From: Betaproteobacteria bacterium
GTDB lineage: Bacteria; Pseudomonadota; Gammaproteobacteria; Burkholderiales; CAIKXV01
Direction: 5' to 3'
NCBI GenBank assembly: GCA_021298815.1
Contig: JAJTHE010000006.1
Location: 1-64,000, forward strand
Length of the DNA stretch: 64,000 bases
The notes beneath the pieces are model-generated. The model was not told the DNA's origin. It did not search any database and was given only the letters and a program-made list of their open reading frames with translations. The translations under genes were made by a program, and so were the position numbers. Below are positions 16,306 to 27,819 of the stretch, piece after piece; position 1 is the stretch's first letter, and every line of letters begins with the position of its first letter.

Positions 16306-17697
16306 ATGAACGTCCCGCCAACACGACCTGAAGCCGGCGAGACCGCCGCGCTGTCCGCCTTCCTCGCTTCGCTGCAGTACGGACAGATCCCCGCCCACGT
16401 GGTCGCGCGCTGCGAAGACCTGTTCCTCGACTGGTTCGCCTGCACGATCGCCGGCCGGTCGGCGCGTCCGGTCAAGGTCTTCGAGTCGTTCGCCGCCACC
16501 ATGGGTCCGGCAGGCGCCACGTCCGCCACCGGCGCCCAGCTGCTGACCAATCGCACCTTCTCGTCGCCGCTGTTCGCGGCGATGGTCAACGCGGCGGCCT
16601 CGCACGTGGTCGAACAGGACGACCTGCACAACAGTTCGGTCCTGCATCCGGCGACCGTGGTGTTTCCCGCTGCGCTCGCCACTGCGCAGGCCATCGGCGC
16701 CTCGGGCCGTGACTTCATCGCTGCCTGCGTCGCCGGCTACGAATGCGGCATCCGCGTCGGCGAGTTCCTCGGACGTTCCCACTACCGCGTGTTCCATACC
16801 ACCGGCACGGCCGGCACCCTTGCCGCGGCCGCCGCGGTCGGCCACCTGCTGAAGCTCGACGCCGACCGCATGCAGCATGCGCTGGGCTCGGCCGGCACGC
16901 AGGCCGCGGGCCTCTGGGAGTTCCTGCGCGACGCCGCCGACTCGAAGCAGCTGCACACGGCCAAGGCGGCCGCCAACGGCCTGACCGCCGCATGGCTGGC
17001 GCGCGACGGCTTCACCGGCGCGCGGCGCATCCTGGAAGGCCCGACCGGGATGGCGGCAGGCATGTCGACCGACGCCGACCCGGCCTGCCTGGTCGACCGT
17101 CTCGGCGAACGCTGGGCGCTGGCCGAGACCTCGTTCAAGTTCCATGCATCCTGCCGCCACACGCACCCGGCGGCCGACGCGCTGCTCGAACTGATGCAGT
17201 CCAACGCCCTGACCGCGGATGCGATAGCGTCCGTGCGCTGCCATGTGCACCAGGGGGCGATCGACGTGCTCGGTCCGGTGACCGATCCGCGCTCGATCCA
17301 CCAGTCCAAGTTCTCGATGGGGTTCGTGCTCGCCCAGATCGCCCTGCATGGCCGCGCGGGGCTGGGCGAGTTCACCGATCCAGCGCTGCGCGACGCGAAG
17401 GTGCGGGCCTTCCTGCAGCGCGTCACCATGGTGCTCGACCCGGAGGTCGATGGCGCGTACCCGAAGCGCTGGCTGGGGCGAGTCGAGGTCACCACGACCG
17501 ACGGCCGGACGTTCGAGCAGCGGGTGGACACGCCCAAGGGCGACCCGGGCAACACGCTGTCCCGCCCGGAGCTCGAGGACAAGGCACTGCGCCTGGCCGC
17601 CTATGCCGACGGCGCATCACCCGACGAGATGCGCCGCGTGATTGCGCGCTGCTGGCGGCTGCACGATGAAACCGGCCTGCGCGACTGGCTCGCCTGA
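16306..17697 (+). CDS. MmgE/PrpD family protein (2-methylcitrate dehydratase-like)
   Basis: A 463-residue member of the MmgE/PrpD fold, which includes 2-methylcitrate dehydratase, cis-aconitate decarboxylase and iminodisuccinate epimerase. Visible blocks are ALSAFLASLQYGQIPAHVV, LFLDWFACTIAG, ASHVVEQDDLHNSSVLHPA, GYECGIRVGEFLG, FKFHASCRHTHPAADALLEL and the C-terminal region VDTPKGDPGNTLSRPELEDK. GAGG-type ribosome-binding sequence (AGGAGGAG) precedes the ATG. It is third in the operon. It most likely acts on a hydroxy-di- or tricarboxylate; no prpB or prpC is present, so methylcitrate metabolism is not supported. Confidence 0.93.
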   Translation: MNVPPTRPEAGETAALSAFLASLQYGQIPAHVVARCEDLFLDWFACTIAGRSARPVKVFESFAATMGPAGATSATGAQLLTNRTFSSPLFAAMVNAAASHVVEQDDLHNSSVLHPATVVFPAALATAQAIGASGRDFIAACVAGYECGIRVGEFLGRSHYRVFHTTGTAGTLAAAAAVGHLLKLDADRMQHALGSAGTQAAGLWEFLRDAADSKQLHTAKAAANGLTAAWLARDGFTGARRILEGPTGMAAGMSTDADPACLVDRLGERWALAETSFKFHASCRHTHPAADALLELMQSNALTADAIASVRCHVHQGAIDVLGPVTDPRSIHQSKFSMGFVLAQIALHGRAGLGEFTDPALRDAKVRAFLQRVTMVLDPEVDGAYPKRWLGRVEVTTTDGRTFEQRVDTPKGDPGNTLSRPELEDKALRLAAYADGASPDEMRRVIARCWRLHDETGLRDWLA

Positions 17698-17764
17698 TCG
17701 ACGGGCACGCGGTGGCCAGTCCGCCGCCAGGCCAGCAGACCTGAATGCAACGGAGGAACACGCG

Positions 17765-18784
17765 ATGAAGAACGTTTCCGGGATCCCGGACGGCATGGCC
17801 CGCGCACTCGCCGGCGGTACGGCAGCCGCCGCCGTGCTCGCGACCGCATCCCTCGCCGCCCTGCCGGCGACCGCGCTCGCGCAGCAGGCCTGGCCGGTGA
17901 AGCCGGTGCGCATGCTGATTCCCTGGCCGCCCGGCGGCTCGAACGATGTCGCGGGGCGCATCGTCGCCCCCCGGCTCGCCGACGCCCTCGGGCAGCCGGT
18001 CACCATCGAGAACCGGGGCGGCGCCGCAGGTACCGTCGGCGCCGACGTCGTCGCCCGTTCCGAACCCGATGGATATACGCTGATGCTGCATTCTGTCACC
18101 CATCTGTCGAACGCGGCGCTCTACCTGAAGCTCTCGTACGACACGGTGAAGGACTTCACGCCGATCGGCATGGTGTCGACGCAACCGACGCTGCTCGTCG
18201 TACATCCGTCGTTCCCGGTCAAGTCGGTGAAGGACCTGATCGCGCTGGCACGCGCGAAGCCGAAGCAGGTGCTGTACGGCTCGGCCGGCAACGGCAGCGC
18301 GCCGCACCTGTCGATGACGCTGTTCTCCTCCATGGCCAAGGTGGAACTCGAGCACATCCCCTACAAGGGCGGCGGGCCTGCACTCGCCGGCCTGCTCGGC
18401 GGCGAAGTGCCGCTGATGCTGGCGACCGTGCCGTCGGTGATGGGACAGGTCAAGGCCGGAAAGCTGCGCGCGGTAGCGACCACCTCTGCCCGGCGGCTGC
18501 CGATGCTGCCCGACATCCCGACCGTCTCCGAGTCGGGCCTGCCCGGCTACGAGATGAGCCCGTGGATGGGCATGTGGGGGCCGGCGCGGCTCGCGCGGCC
18601 GATCGTCGACCAGGTGAACCGGGCGCTGGCGAAGACGCTGTCCGCGCCCGACGTGCGCGAACAGTTCCTGCAGCAGGGCCTGGAGCCCATGCCGATGAGC
18701 GTGGAGGAGTTCAGCGCGCTGATCCCGCGCGAGATAGAACGTTATGCCCGGCTGATCAAGCTGTCGGGCGCACGCGTCGAATAG
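17765..18784 (+). CDS. TctC/Bug-family substrate-binding protein
   Basis: A 339-residue periplasmic binding protein. The signal peptide spans about residues 1-40 (ends ATALAQQ). Family blocks are VRMLIPWPPGGSNDVAG, VTIENRGGAAGTVG, PDGYTLMLHS and HIPYKGGGPALAGLLGGEV. It sits inside the catabolic operon, 67 bases after the MmgE/PrpD gene and 18 bases before the enolase-superfamily gene, so it is the best candidate here for a known ligand: presumably the same hydroxy-acid that the enzymes degrade. A GGAGG site lies before the ATG. Confidence 0.94.
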   Translation: MKNVSGIPDGMARALAGGTAAAAVLATASLAALPATALAQQAWPVKPVRMLIPWPPGGSNDVAGRIVAPRLADALGQPVTIENRGGAAGTVGADVVARSEPDGYTLMLHSVTHLSNAALYLKLSYDTVKDFTPIGMVSTQPTLLVVHPSFPVKSVKDLIALARAKPKQVLYGSAGNGSAPHLSMTLFSSMAKVELEHIPYKGGGPALAGLLGGEVPLMLATVPSVMGQVKAGKLRAVATTSARRLPMLPDIPTVSESGLPGYEMSPWMGMWGPARLARPIVDQVNRALAKTLSAPDVREQFLQQGLEPMPMSVEEFSALIPREIERYARLIKLSGARVE

Positions 18785-18802
18785 CCCTGCCGGAGACCGC
18801 CC

Positions 18803-19984
18803 GTGCCCAGGATCGTCGCCATCAACCAGGGCATCGCGCCCATCGCCTCCGCCATCCGCAATGCGTACATCGACTTCACGCGGATGAACGCGAGCATCGT
18901 CGCGGTGGTCACCGACGTGGTGCGCGACGGTCGCCCGGTGGTCGGCTACGGCTTCAACTCGAACGGCCGCTATGCGCAGGAGGGCCTGCTGCGCGAGCGC
19001 TTCATCCCGCGCCTGCTCGAGGCGGATCCTGCGACGCTGCTGGACGAAACCGGCGACAACCTGGACCCGCACAAGGCCTGGGCCTGCATGTTCGCCAACG
19101 AGAAGCCCGGCGGCCACGGCGAACGTTCGGTCGCGATGGGCGTGCTCGACATGGCGTTGTGGGATGCAGTGGCGAAGATCGAGCGCAAGCCGCTGTGGCG
19201 CCTGCTCGCCGACCGCTACCGCGGCGGCGAGGCGGATGGCCGCGTCTTCGTCTACGCGGCCGGCGGCTACTACCATCCCGGGAAGGACCTCGGCGCGCTG
19301 CAGGACGAGATGCGCGGCTACCTCGACCTCGGCTATTCGGTGGTCAAGATGAAGATCGGCGACGGACTCGACGAAGACCTGCGCCGGATCGACGCCGTGC
19401 TGGAGGTGGTCGGCAGCGGCGACCGCCTCGCGGTCGATGCCAACGGGCGATTCGACCTCGACACCGCGGTCGCCTATGCGAAGGCGCTCGCCCCGTACGG
19501 CCTGTTCTGGTACGAGGAAGCCGGCGACCCGCTCGACTACGCGCTGCAGGCAGCGCTGGCGGAACACTATCCGCACCCGATGGCCACCGGCGAGAACCTG
19601 TTTTCGATGCAGGACGCGCGCAACCTGGTGCGCTACGGCGGCATGCGCGCCGACCGCGACTGGCTGCAGTTCGACTGCGCGCTCTCCTACGGCCTGGTCG
19701 AGTACCTGCGCACGCTCGGCATGCTGCATGCGCATGGCTGGTCGCCGCGTCGCTGCATACCCCATGGCGGCCACCAGATGTCGCTCAACATCGCCGCCGG
19801 CCTGGGACTGGGCGGCAACGAGTCCTACCCCGGCGTTTTCCAGCCGTTCGGCGGCTTCGCCGACGGAATCCCGGTGGAAGATGGCCATGTGCGCCTGCCC
19901 GACACGCCCGGCATCGGCTTCGAGGCCAAGTCGAAGCTGTTCGCGGTGCTGTCCGCCCTCGACGGCACCGGCGGCACGCGATGA
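18803..19984 (+). CDS. Enolase-superfamily dehydratase, D(-)-tartrate dehydratase-like
   Basis: A 393-residue mandelate racemase/muconate lactonizing-type enzyme with a GTG start. Expected catalytic features are the KxK base in VVKMKIG, metal ligands in VDANG, WYEEAG and ATGENLFS, and the opposite-face His in IPHGGHQMSLN. The arrangement and length resemble D-tartrate dehydratase, which turns D-tartrate into oxaloacetate. By family knowledge it removes water from a sugar acid or hydroxy-diacid. It follows the tctC by 18 bases and overlaps the next start in an ATGA (19981-19984), so these are translationally coupled. Confidence 0.88.
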   Translation: MPRIVAINQGIAPIASAIRNAYIDFTRMNASIVAVVTDVVRDGRPVVGYGFNSNGRYAQEGLLRERFIPRLLEADPATLLDETGDNLDPHKAWACMFANEKPGGHGERSVAMGVLDMALWDAVAKIERKPLWRLLADRYRGGEADGRVFVYAAGGYYHPGKDLGALQDEMRGYLDLGYSVVKMKIGDGLDEDLRRIDAVLEVVGSGDRLAVDANGRFDLDTAVAYAKALAPYGLFWYEEAGDPLDYALQAALAEHYPHPMATGENLFSMQDARNLVRYGGMRADRDWLQFDCALSYGLVEYLRTLGMLHAHGWSPRRCIPHGGHQMSLNIAAGLGLGGNESYPGVFQPFGGFADGIPVEDGHVRLPDTPGIGFEAKSKLFAVLSALDGTGGTR

Positions 19985-20358
19985 AGTTCCACCTCGCCGA
20001 CACCGACGGCCTGAACACGATCACCGGGCACGGGCCGGGGCATGTGCTCGTCAACGGCATGCGCCATGACCGGCCCCTGCTGGTAGGCCCGGACGTCGGT
20101 CCGCTGGACTGGGCGGTGGCGGGCTTCGGCCTGCTCACCGAGGCGGATTTTGCTGCCCTGCTGCAGCACGAACCCGAACTCGTCCTGCTCGGCACCGGGC
20201 AGCGGCTGCGCTTCCCCGCCCCCGGGCTGATCCGCGGCCTCGCGCAGGCACGCGTGGGCATCGAGGTGATGGATACGCCCGCGGCCTGCCGCACCTACAA
20301 CATCCTCACCGGCGAGGCCCGGCGCGTACTCGCCGCCCTGCTGTTCGATCCGGCCTGA
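19981..20358 (+). CDS. Mth938-like (DUF498/NDUFAF3-type) small protein
   Basis: A 125-residue single-domain protein with the pattern of the Mth938 family: the early GPGHVLVNG, DRPLLVGPDV, the core LLGTGQRLRFPAP and the end VEVMDTPAACRTYNILTGE-like segment. Bacterial members are of unknown biochemical role; relatives in mitochondria assist complex I assembly. Its ATG overlaps the stop of the dehydratase gene, making it the last gene of the six-gene unit. Whether it helps that pathway or is just carried along is unclear. Confidence 0.85.
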   Translation: MKFHLADTDGLNTITGHGPGHVLVNGMRHDRPLLVGPDVGPLDWAVAGFGLLTEADFAALLQHEPELVLLGTGQRLRFPAPGLIRGLAQARVGIEVMDTPAACRTYNILTGEARRVLAALLFDPA

Positions 20359-20387
20359 TCCGGCCGGGTCTGGCCGGGTCCGTCGCC

Positions 20388-23300
20388 TCAGGCCGCCGCG
20401 CTGTGCCGCAGGCGGTCGTTGGCCAGGGCCTGCGCGAATGCAGCCGCCGGCATCGGCGGGCCGAAGTAGAAGCCCTGCACGTCGTCGCAGCCATGCTCGC
20501 GCAGGAACTGCAGCTGCTCGCGCGTCTCCACACCTTCGGCGACCACGCGCAGCTTCAGGCTGTGCGCCATCGCGATCACCGAACGGGTGATCGCCGCGTC
20601 GTCGGCATCGCCCGGCAGGTCCTGGATGAACGAGCGGTCGATCTTCAGGCAGTCGACCGGGAACCGCTTCAGCTGCGCCAGCGAGGAATAGCCGGTGCCG
20701 AAATCGTCGATCGACAGGTGGCAACCCATGCCCTTCAGCGCCGACAGCAGGCCGATCGCCTGGTCCGGGTTGTCCATCACCATGCTTTCGGTGATCTCCA
20801 GTTCCAGCTGGCCGGGCGCGAGCGCATGGTGCTCGATCGCGCGCGCGATCGAGTCGACCAGCATGCCATGCGCGAACTGCCACGCGGACAGGTTTACGGC
20901 CACGGCGATCGAAGGCAACCCGGGGACCTGCCAGGTGCACGCCTCCCGGCAGGCCTGCTCGAGCACCCATTCGCCGATCGGCACGATCAGTCCGGTCTCC
21001 TCGGCGAGCGGGATGAACTGCGCCGGCGGCACCAGCCCCATCTGCGGATGGTTCCAGCGCAGCAGCGCCTCCGCGCCGGCGATGCGCTGGCTCGCCAGCT
21101 CGATGCGCGGCTGGTACCAGAGTTCCATTTCGCCGCGATCGAGGGCGCGCCGCAGCGACGCCTCCAGCATCAGGCGCTCGAACGAGTGGGCGTTTAGCTG
21201 CGCCGAGTAGAACTGGAACTTGTTCTTGCCCAGTTCCTTCGCACGGTACATCGCGACGTCGGCGTTGCGCAGGAGCTGTTGCCGGTCCGCGCCGTCGTCC
21301 GGGTAGCCGGCGATGCCGATGCTGGCGGTGATGTGGAACTCCTGGCCCTCGGCGATGAACGGGCGCGAGATCGACTGCAGGACCTTGCCTGCGATGCCGG
21401 CCACCGCGGTGACCTCCGCGAGGTCCTCGATCACGATCACGAACTCGTCGCCGCCGAGGCGGCATACGGTGTCGCTCGCGCGCAGGCAGTCGCGCAAGCG
21501 GTTCGCAGCCTCGCACAGCACGCGGTCGCCAGCCTCGTGGCCTAGCGAATCGTTGACCATCTTGAAGCGGTCGAGGTCGACGAACATCACCGCGACGCGC
21601 CGCGCGCTGCGCGCCGCGTTGAGGATCGCCTGCTCGAGGTGGTGGTTGAATGCGGCGCGGTTCGGCAGTTCGGTCAGCGGGTCGTAGTTGGCCAGGTACT
21701 GCAGGCGCTCCTCGCTCACCTTGCGCTGGCTGATGTCGGTGGCCACGATCACGAAGTGGGTCACCTCGCCCACGTCGCTGCGCACCGCGCAGACCGACAC
21801 CCACTCGGGATACACCTCGCCGTTGCTGCGCCTGCCCCACCACTCGCCCTGCCACTTTCCCTCCGAGCGCACGACGTCCCACATCGCCTGGTAGTCGGAG
21901 AGCGTGTTGCGGTCCGAACGCAGCATGTCGAGCCTGCGTCCCAGGACCTCCCCCCGCTCGTAGCCGGTGACCAGCGAGAACGCCGGGTTGACGTCGACGA
22001 TGCAGCCGCGATCGTCGGTGACGACGATGCTCTCGGCCGCGCTCTCCACGGTCTTGCCGGCGAGTCGCAGCTTGGTCTCGGCTTCCTTGCGGTCGATGAA
22101 CTGGCCGAGCTGCAGTCCGATCGCCTGAACCGTGTCGAGCAGCGCGCGATCAGGCGTGCGACGCACCCGGCTGAAGAACTCGAAGACGCCGATGGTCGTC
22201 TCGCGCGACCGGATCGGGAACGCCAGCGCGGAGACCAGTCCCGCCGCCGCCGCCGCCGCTCCACGGCGCATGACAAGGCCGGGCTCGCTGATGTCCTCGA
22301 CCCAGACGCTGGCATTGTCCCGCCAGACGCGGCGGGCGATCCCACCGGGCTTGTCGGGGCTGCTGCGCGCCGCCCGGCTCGCCTCCAGGAAGCGTTCCAT
22401 TTCCGGCGAGCTGTCGGCCCAGGCTTCGGCCATGTAGAGCGCGCCCGATGCGGCGTCATGCAGCAGCAGGCCACCATAGTCCCAGCGCAACCGGGTGCAG
22501 ATGGTCTCGATGATGCGTACGATCGTCGGCTGCACCGGCCCGCTCTCGGCGAGGGTCGCGGTGACCTCGTGTTCCATCGCCCGCCTCGCCTCCTCCCACT
22601 TGCGTTCGGTCACGTTGCGGCCGGTGCCGCGGTAGCCCAGGAAGCGCCCGCTCTCGTCGGTGATCGGGCGCCCGCTCACCGTCACGTAGTGCAGCTCGCC
22701 ATCGGCATGGCGCAGGCGCAGTTCGATGTCGCGGAAGCCCTCGTGCGCGACCAGGCGGGCCTCCAGCGCGGTCCAGAACGCATCGGGCATGTCGAACACC
22801 TTCACCTCGCGCCAGTGCCGGAACACGCACTCCTCCGGGGCGATGCCGGCTTGCTCGAACGCCTGCCCCGAGACTTCGGTGAAGCGCAGGAACCGGTCCT
22901 GCTCCCAGTACCAGTCGGACGACAGTTCGGTGAGGCTGCGGAAGCGCTCCTCGCTCTTGGTGACCGCCTCGACCATCTTCCAGTTGCGCGTGACGTCGGC
23001 GAGCGTCCCGGCCAGCCGCTGCGGCCGGCCGAACTCGTCGCTCGCGACCACCTTGCCGGTGGCATGGACATGGCGCCACTGCCCGGAGCGGGTCTGCACC
23101 CGATGCTGCATCGAGTACTGGTCGGTGGCACCGGTGGCGACCTGGTCGAGCGCACGCTCGACCGCAGCGAGGTCGTTCGGATGCAGCATCTCGAGGAACT
23201 CGTCGGTGGTGCGCGTCACCGCACGCGCCGGGTCGCCGATCATCACGGACCAATGTTCGGTCAGGTAGAGCGAGCCGGACGCGAGGTCGAGGTCGAACAG

Positions 23301-24602
23301 CGCGACCTCGGAGGCCTGTAGCGCGAGGTCGAGCCGCTGTTCGGCGTCGCGGATCTGCAGCTGCGTGGCCTTGCGCTCGGCGATCTCTTCGGCGAAGGCT
23401 TCGTTGATCCGCCGCAATTCCGCCGTCCGCTCGGCCACGCGCTGGTCGAGCCGCTCCTGCGCGGCCTTCAGCTCGCGCTCGATGCGGCCACGCCCCTGGA
23501 TCTCCGCCTCCAGGCGGCGATTGGCGAGCGCGGCCTGTTCCCGTTCGAGCCGGTAGCGTTCCACGCGCGAGGCCACCAGCAGCAGCGTCATCAGGCCGAG
23601 GCAGGCGAGCGTGCCGGCCACCAGCGCCAGCGTGCCCAGCGCGGCGCGCGAGGCCTGCTCCAGTCCGGTCATGTCCTGCACCAGAACCAGCAGGCCGCGT
23701 GCGCCGGGCCGCAGGTCATGCAGCCGCAGCGGCACCGCCTGCAGGCAGCGGCCCTGTTCGCAGTTCCATGCACGGCCCGGGATGCCCGAGGCCGGCTTCG
23801 AGCCGGCCTGCGCCAGCGGCAGGTCCGCCGCGAGCGTCGGCGCGACGAGGCTCGCGACCTCGTCGCCACTGGCATGCAGCAGCACCCGCGCTTCGCGTCC
23901 GTCCGCGCCCGTCGACACATCGATCGCCGCGAGCCCGATGCCCGCGTCGCCCTGCAGGCGGTCGGCGATGCGCGCGACCGGCACCGCGAACGCGACCATG
24001 CCGATCACGCGCTCCCGGACGACCCAGGGATGCACGACCAGCAGCATGGTTTCCCCGGAGGACAGCTTCTCGATGCCGACCGCAGCCGTCCCTTCGGATG
24101 CCGCATCGGCGACCGCACGGTGGCGCGAGGCATCGCCGCTGCGCTCGGGATCGTGCGCGCGCGCGACCACCTGGCGGTCCGGCGCGATGAAGTACATGCG
24201 CTCCACGCCGTGTTCGGCGCGCATCTGGCGGAACGCCGGCGCCGCCAGCGCGAGCAGCGCGCCGCGGTCCTGCGCCGACAGGGCGCGGCCGAGCTCGGCC
24301 GAGCGCATCAGCCCGAGCGCGAGTGCATCCATGCCTGCGATGCAGGCCTGGACATGGGCGGCGACGAGCGCGGCCGCCTGCCTTGCGCTGCCCGACTGCG
24401 CCGCTTCGCTGCGCGCCATCTCCATCCGGTATGCGCTGGCGAGCGTCACGCAGGCGAGCACGGCGAACAGCATCACGCTGGGCAGCAGCAGCCGCAGGCG
24501 CAGCAGCCCTCGCCCCGCGCGGGCCGAGCGCGGGTCCGGCAGCCCGTCTTCCGGGGCCGCCGCAGCACCATCGCCGGCCTTCTCCATGATCGAATCCGCC
24601 AT
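20388..24602 (-). CDS. Multi-sensor diguanylate cyclase/phosphodiesterase (PAS3-GAF-GGDEF-EAL)
   Basis: A 1404-residue inner-membrane protein for cyclic-di-GMP turnover. A membrane segment at about 33-57 is followed by a periplasmic sensor of roughly 250 residues (Cache-like by position), a second segment near 320-345, a coiled coil, two PAS domains, a GAF domain, a third PAS domain ending in [19 protein letters not shown], a GGDEF domain with intact LGGDEFVIV (about residue 1050) and an EAL domain with [10 protein letters not shown] and [13 protein letters not shown]. Both catalytic signatures look complete, so direction of activity cannot be told. It is convergent with the catabolic operon and stands alone. 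Confidence 0.93.
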   Translation of the reverse strand: MADSIMEKAGDGAAAAPEDGLPDPRSARAGRGLLRLRLLLPSVMLFAVLACVTLASAYRMEMARSEAAQSGSARQAAALVAAHVQACIAGMDALALGLMRSAELGRALSAQDRGALLALAAPAFRQMRAEHGVERMYFIAPDRQVVARAHDPERSGDASRHRAVADAASEGTAAVGIEKLSSGETMLLVVHPWVVRERVIGMVAFAVPVARIADRLQGDAGIGLAAIDVSTGADGREARVLLHASGDEVASLVAPTLAADLPLAQAGSKPASGIPGRAWNCEQGRCLQAVPLRLHDLRPGARGLLVLVQDMTGLEQASRAALGTLALVAGTLACLGLMTLLLVASRVERYRLEREQAALANRRLEAEIQGRGRIERELKAAQERLDQRVAERTAELRRINEAFAEEIAERKATQLQIRDAEQRLDLALQASEVALFDLDLASGSLYLTEHWSVMIGDPARAVTRTTDEFLEMLHPNDLAAVERALDQVATGATDQYSMQHRVQTRSGQWRHVHATGKVVASDEFGRPQRLAGTLADVTRNWKMVEAVTKSEERFRSLTELSSDWYWEQDRFLRFTEVSGQAFEQAGIAPEECVFRHWREVKVFDMPDAFWTALEARLVAHEGFRDIELRLRHADGELHYVTVSGRPITDESGRFLGYRGTGRNVTERKWEEARRAMEHEVTATLAESGPVQPTIVRIIETICTRLRWDYGGLLLHDAASGALYMAEAWADSSPEMERFLEASRAARSSPDKPGGIARRVWRDNASVWVEDISEPGLVMRRGAAAAAAGLVSALAFPIRSRETTIGVFEFFSRVRRTPDRALLDTVQAIGLQLGQFIDRKEAETKLRLAGKTVESAAESIVVTDDRGCIVDVNPAFSLVTGYERGEVLGRRLDMLRSDRNTLSDYQAMWDVVRSEGKWQGEWWGRRSNGEVYPEWVSVCAVRSDVGEVTHFVIVATDISQRKVSEERLQYLANYDPLTELPNRAAFNHHLEQAILNAARSARRVAVMFVDLDRFKMVNDSLGHEAGDRVLCEAANRLRDCLRASDTVCRLGGDEFVIVIEDLAEVTAVAGIAGKVLQSISRPFIAEGQEFHITASIGIAGYPDDGADRQQLLRNADVAMYRAKELGKNKFQFYSAQLNAHSFERLMLEASLRRALDRGEMELWYQPRIELASQRIAGAEALLRWNHPQMGLVPPAQFIPLAEETGLIVPIGEWVLEQACREACTWQVPGLPSIAVAVNLSAWQFAHGMLVDSIARAIEHHALAPGQLELEITESMVMDNPDQAIGLLSALKGMGCHLSIDDFGTGYSSLAQLKRFPVDCLKIDRSFIQDLPGDADDAAITRSVIAMAHSLKLRVVAEGVETREQLQFLREHGCDDVQGFYFGPPMPAAAFAQALANDRLRHSAAA

Positions 24603-24719
24603 GCGCCGTTATCGGCACCGGCGCGTCTATCTTGAACCGAACGCGGACCCGGAAACGGCTGCAAGCAACTGATTCGAAAGCGCTAACGGATTTCCGTTGA
24701 CGCGGCGGCAAGACCGGCG

Positions 24720-25655
24720 TCAGGCAGGGGGCAATCCCGCCAGGCGCCGCACATGCGCGACCACGCTACGCGACAGTGCCGGCAGGTTGTAGCCTCCTTC
24801 CAGCACCGAGACGATCCGCCCGGCGCACAGCTCGTCGGCGGCCTGCATCAGCCGCAGCGTGACCCAGTCGTAGTCGGCCTCCACCAGTGCGAGGGATGCC
24901 AGCTGGTCGTCACGGTGGGCATCGAAGCCCGCCGAGATGAACAGCATGTCGGGCCGGAAGCGTTGCAGGGCCGGGATCCACTCGCCCTCGACCGCCGCGC
25001 GAAACGCCCGGCCGTCGGACTGCGCCGGCAGCGGCACGTTGACCATGCGCTCGGAACGTCCGTCGATCCCGCTGTACGGATACAGCGGGTGCTGGAAGGT
25101 CGAGACCATCATCACCCGCGGATCGTCCCGGAAGATGTCCTCGGTGCCGTTGCCATGGTGCACGTCGAAATCGACGACCGCGACCCGTTCGAAGCCGTGT
25201 GCCTCGAGGGCATGCAGGGCGCCGATCGCCACGTTGTTGAAGATGCAGAAGCCCATGGCGCGCGCATGTTCGGCGTGGTGGCCGGGCGGCCGCACCGCGC
25301 AGAACGCGTTGTCCACCTCGCCGCTGGCGACGAGGTCGGTCGCGCGCACCGCCGCGCCCGCGGCATGGCGGATCGCCTGCAGCGTGTGCGGATTCATCGC
25401 GGTATCGGGGTCGATCTGGCGCAGCCCGCTCGCCGGGGATGCGCGCTCGATCGCGTCGACCAGCCGCGCATCATGCGCCCGCTCGATCTGTTCGCGAGTC
25501 GCTTCCGGGGCAGTCTCGCGGCGCAGCGCCGCCACCAGGGCCGGGTCGCGTGCAACCCGGTCCTCGATGGCGGTCAGCCGGTCCGGGCACTCGGGGTGGT
25601 AGTCGCCCATGTCGTGCAGGAGGCAACCGGGATGGCTCAGCCAGGCGGTGGTCAT
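24720..25655 (-). CDS. Histone deacetylase-family amidohydrolase
   Basis: A 311-residue zinc hydrolase of the HDAC/acetylpolyamine amidohydrolase/AcuC family. Present are RPPGHHAEHARAMGFCIFNN with the tandem His, VVDFDVHHGNGTEDIF with the zinc-binding Asp and His, LFISAGFDAHRDD and VLEGGYNL. The chosen start MTTAWLSHPGCLLHDMG (25653-25655) begins the domain; the open frame beyond it is low-complexity. It likely deacetylates a small amide such as an acetylated polyamine; bacterial substrates are often unknown. It is divergent from the moxR operon. Confidence 0.93.
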   Translation of the reverse strand: MTTAWLSHPGCLLHDMGDYHPECPDRLTAIEDRVARDPALVAALRRETAPEATREQIERAHDARLVDAIERASPASGLRQIDPDTAMNPHTLQAIRHAAGAAVRATDLVASGEVDNAFCAVRPPGHHAEHARAMGFCIFNNVAIGALHALEAHGFERVAVVDFDVHHGNGTEDIFRDDPRVMMVSTFQHPLYPYSGIDGRSERMVNVPLPAQSDGRAFRAAVEGEWIPALQRFRPDMLFISAGFDAHRDDQLASLALVEADYDWVTLRLMQAADELCAGRIVSVLEGGYNLPALSRSVVAHVRRLAGLPPA

Positions 25656-25833
25656 CGTCTCGGGATCGGGAATCGTCGCGGCACCCTGCCGCCGGGACAG
25701 TGTACCGCCACCGCCGTGCGCCCGCGTACATGCGACCATACGACCATGCCACCCTGCCCGCCTGCCGGCCCGCAACGGGATGCCCTCCCGCTGCGATCAA
25801 GATGGCGTCCCCGCTGCCGTAATAGCCCTTACC

Positions 25834-26766
<933 letters not shown>

Positions 26767-26802
26767 CCGGGCCGTGAACCTCCCCTGCCGACTGGTGCCC
26801 GG

Positions 26803-27819
26803 ATGAGCCCGGCCGACGCCTCCCGCGCAGCAAATGGCGCCTCCGCCGTTGCGGCCGCGCGCGCGCCCGGCACCTGGCGCAGGCTCGCCGACTGGCTGTT
26901 CCAGCGGCGCGGGCGCGAGCGCGCGCCGGTACGCCTGACGCAGCGGCGGATCTTCCTGCTGCCCACCCGCTACGGCGCGTTCTTCGCCGTGGTGCTGCTG
27001 GTGATGCTCGGCGGATCGATCAACTACGGCCTGAGCCTCGGCTTCGTACTCACCTTCCTGCTGGGTTCGATGGCGGTGGTGTCGATCGTGCACGCCTTCC
27101 GCAACCTGTCCGGGCTCGAACTCGCCGTGCTGCCGGGCGGCCGTGCCTTCGCCGGAGAGAGCATCGGGTTCGACGTCCACTTCGCCAACCCGCATCGGCT
27201 GCATCGATACTCCGTGGCCGTCGCCCATGCATCGGGCCAGGTGGCGTCGACCGACTGCCCCGCGTACGGCAGCGCGACCTGCCGGTTGCGCATCCCGGCG
27301 CCGTCCCGCGGACGCCTTTACCCGGGTCGCCTGACCGTGTTCACCCGGCATCCGCTCGGCCTGTTCTACGCATGGTCGTACGTGGAGCCCGACTGTGCGG
27401 CGATCGTGTATCCCCACCCCGAATCGACGCTGTCACCGCCGCCCGGCAGCACGGGTGGCGAAGGCCGGCGCAGCGCCAGCCAGGACGGGCAGGACGATTT
27501 CGCCGGCCTGCGCCCCTGGCATGTCGGCGACTCGCCGCAACGCATCGCGTGGAAGGCCGCCGCGCGCGGCCAGGGCCTGCTCATCAAGCAGTTCGTCGCG
27601 GAGGCCGGTTCGCTCGCCTGGTTCGACTGGGACGACACGCCGGCTTCGCTCGGCGACGAGGGCCGGCTGTCGCGCCTGGCGCGCTGGGTGGTCGAGGCCG
27701 ATGCCGCCGGCCTCGCGTTCGGCCTGCGCCTGCCCGGGTGCCTGCTGCCACCGGCCAGCGGTCCGGCGCAGCGGGAGTCCGCGCTCGAGGCCCTGGCCCT
27801 GCACGAGGCACGCCGGTGA
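26803..27819 (+). CDS. DUF58-domain membrane protein
   Basis: A 338-residue protein. After a basic N-terminal region come two close hydrophobic segments (about 45-60 and 65-85), then the DUF58 domain with FAGLRPWHVGDSPQRIAWKAAARGQGLLIKQ split over its conserved stretch (DFAGLRPWHVGD and RIAWKAAAR). DUF58 proteins pair with MoxR ATPases and carry a degenerate von Willebrand A-like fold. The stop overlaps the GTG start of the following gene (27816-27819), showing translational coupling. Confidence 0.93.
   Translation: MSPADASRAANGASAVAAARAPGTWRRLADWLFQRRGRERAPVRLTQRRIFLLPTRYGAFFAVVLLVMLGGSINYGLSLGFVLTFLLGSMAVVSIVHAFRNLSGLELAVLPGGRAFAGESIGFDVHFANPHRLHRYSVAVAHASGQVASTDCPAYGSATCRLRIPAPSRGRLYPGRLTVFTRHPLGLFYAWSYVEPDCAAIVYPHPESTLSPPPGSTGGEGRRSASQDGQDDFAGLRPWHVGDSPQRIAWKAAARGQGLLIKQFVAEAGSLAWFDWDDTPASLGDEGRLSRLARWVVEADAAGLAFGLRLPGCLLPPASGPAQRESALEALALHEARR

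Noticed and set aside
16306..17697. 2-methylcitrate dehydratase of the propionate cycle (prpD)
   Set aside because: No prpB, prpC or acnD is near; the family also includes enzymes with other substrates.
20341..20390. GCCGGGT repeats between the Mth938 and GGDEF-EAL genes as a terminator
   Set aside because: They are direct, not inverted, and no T-run follows.
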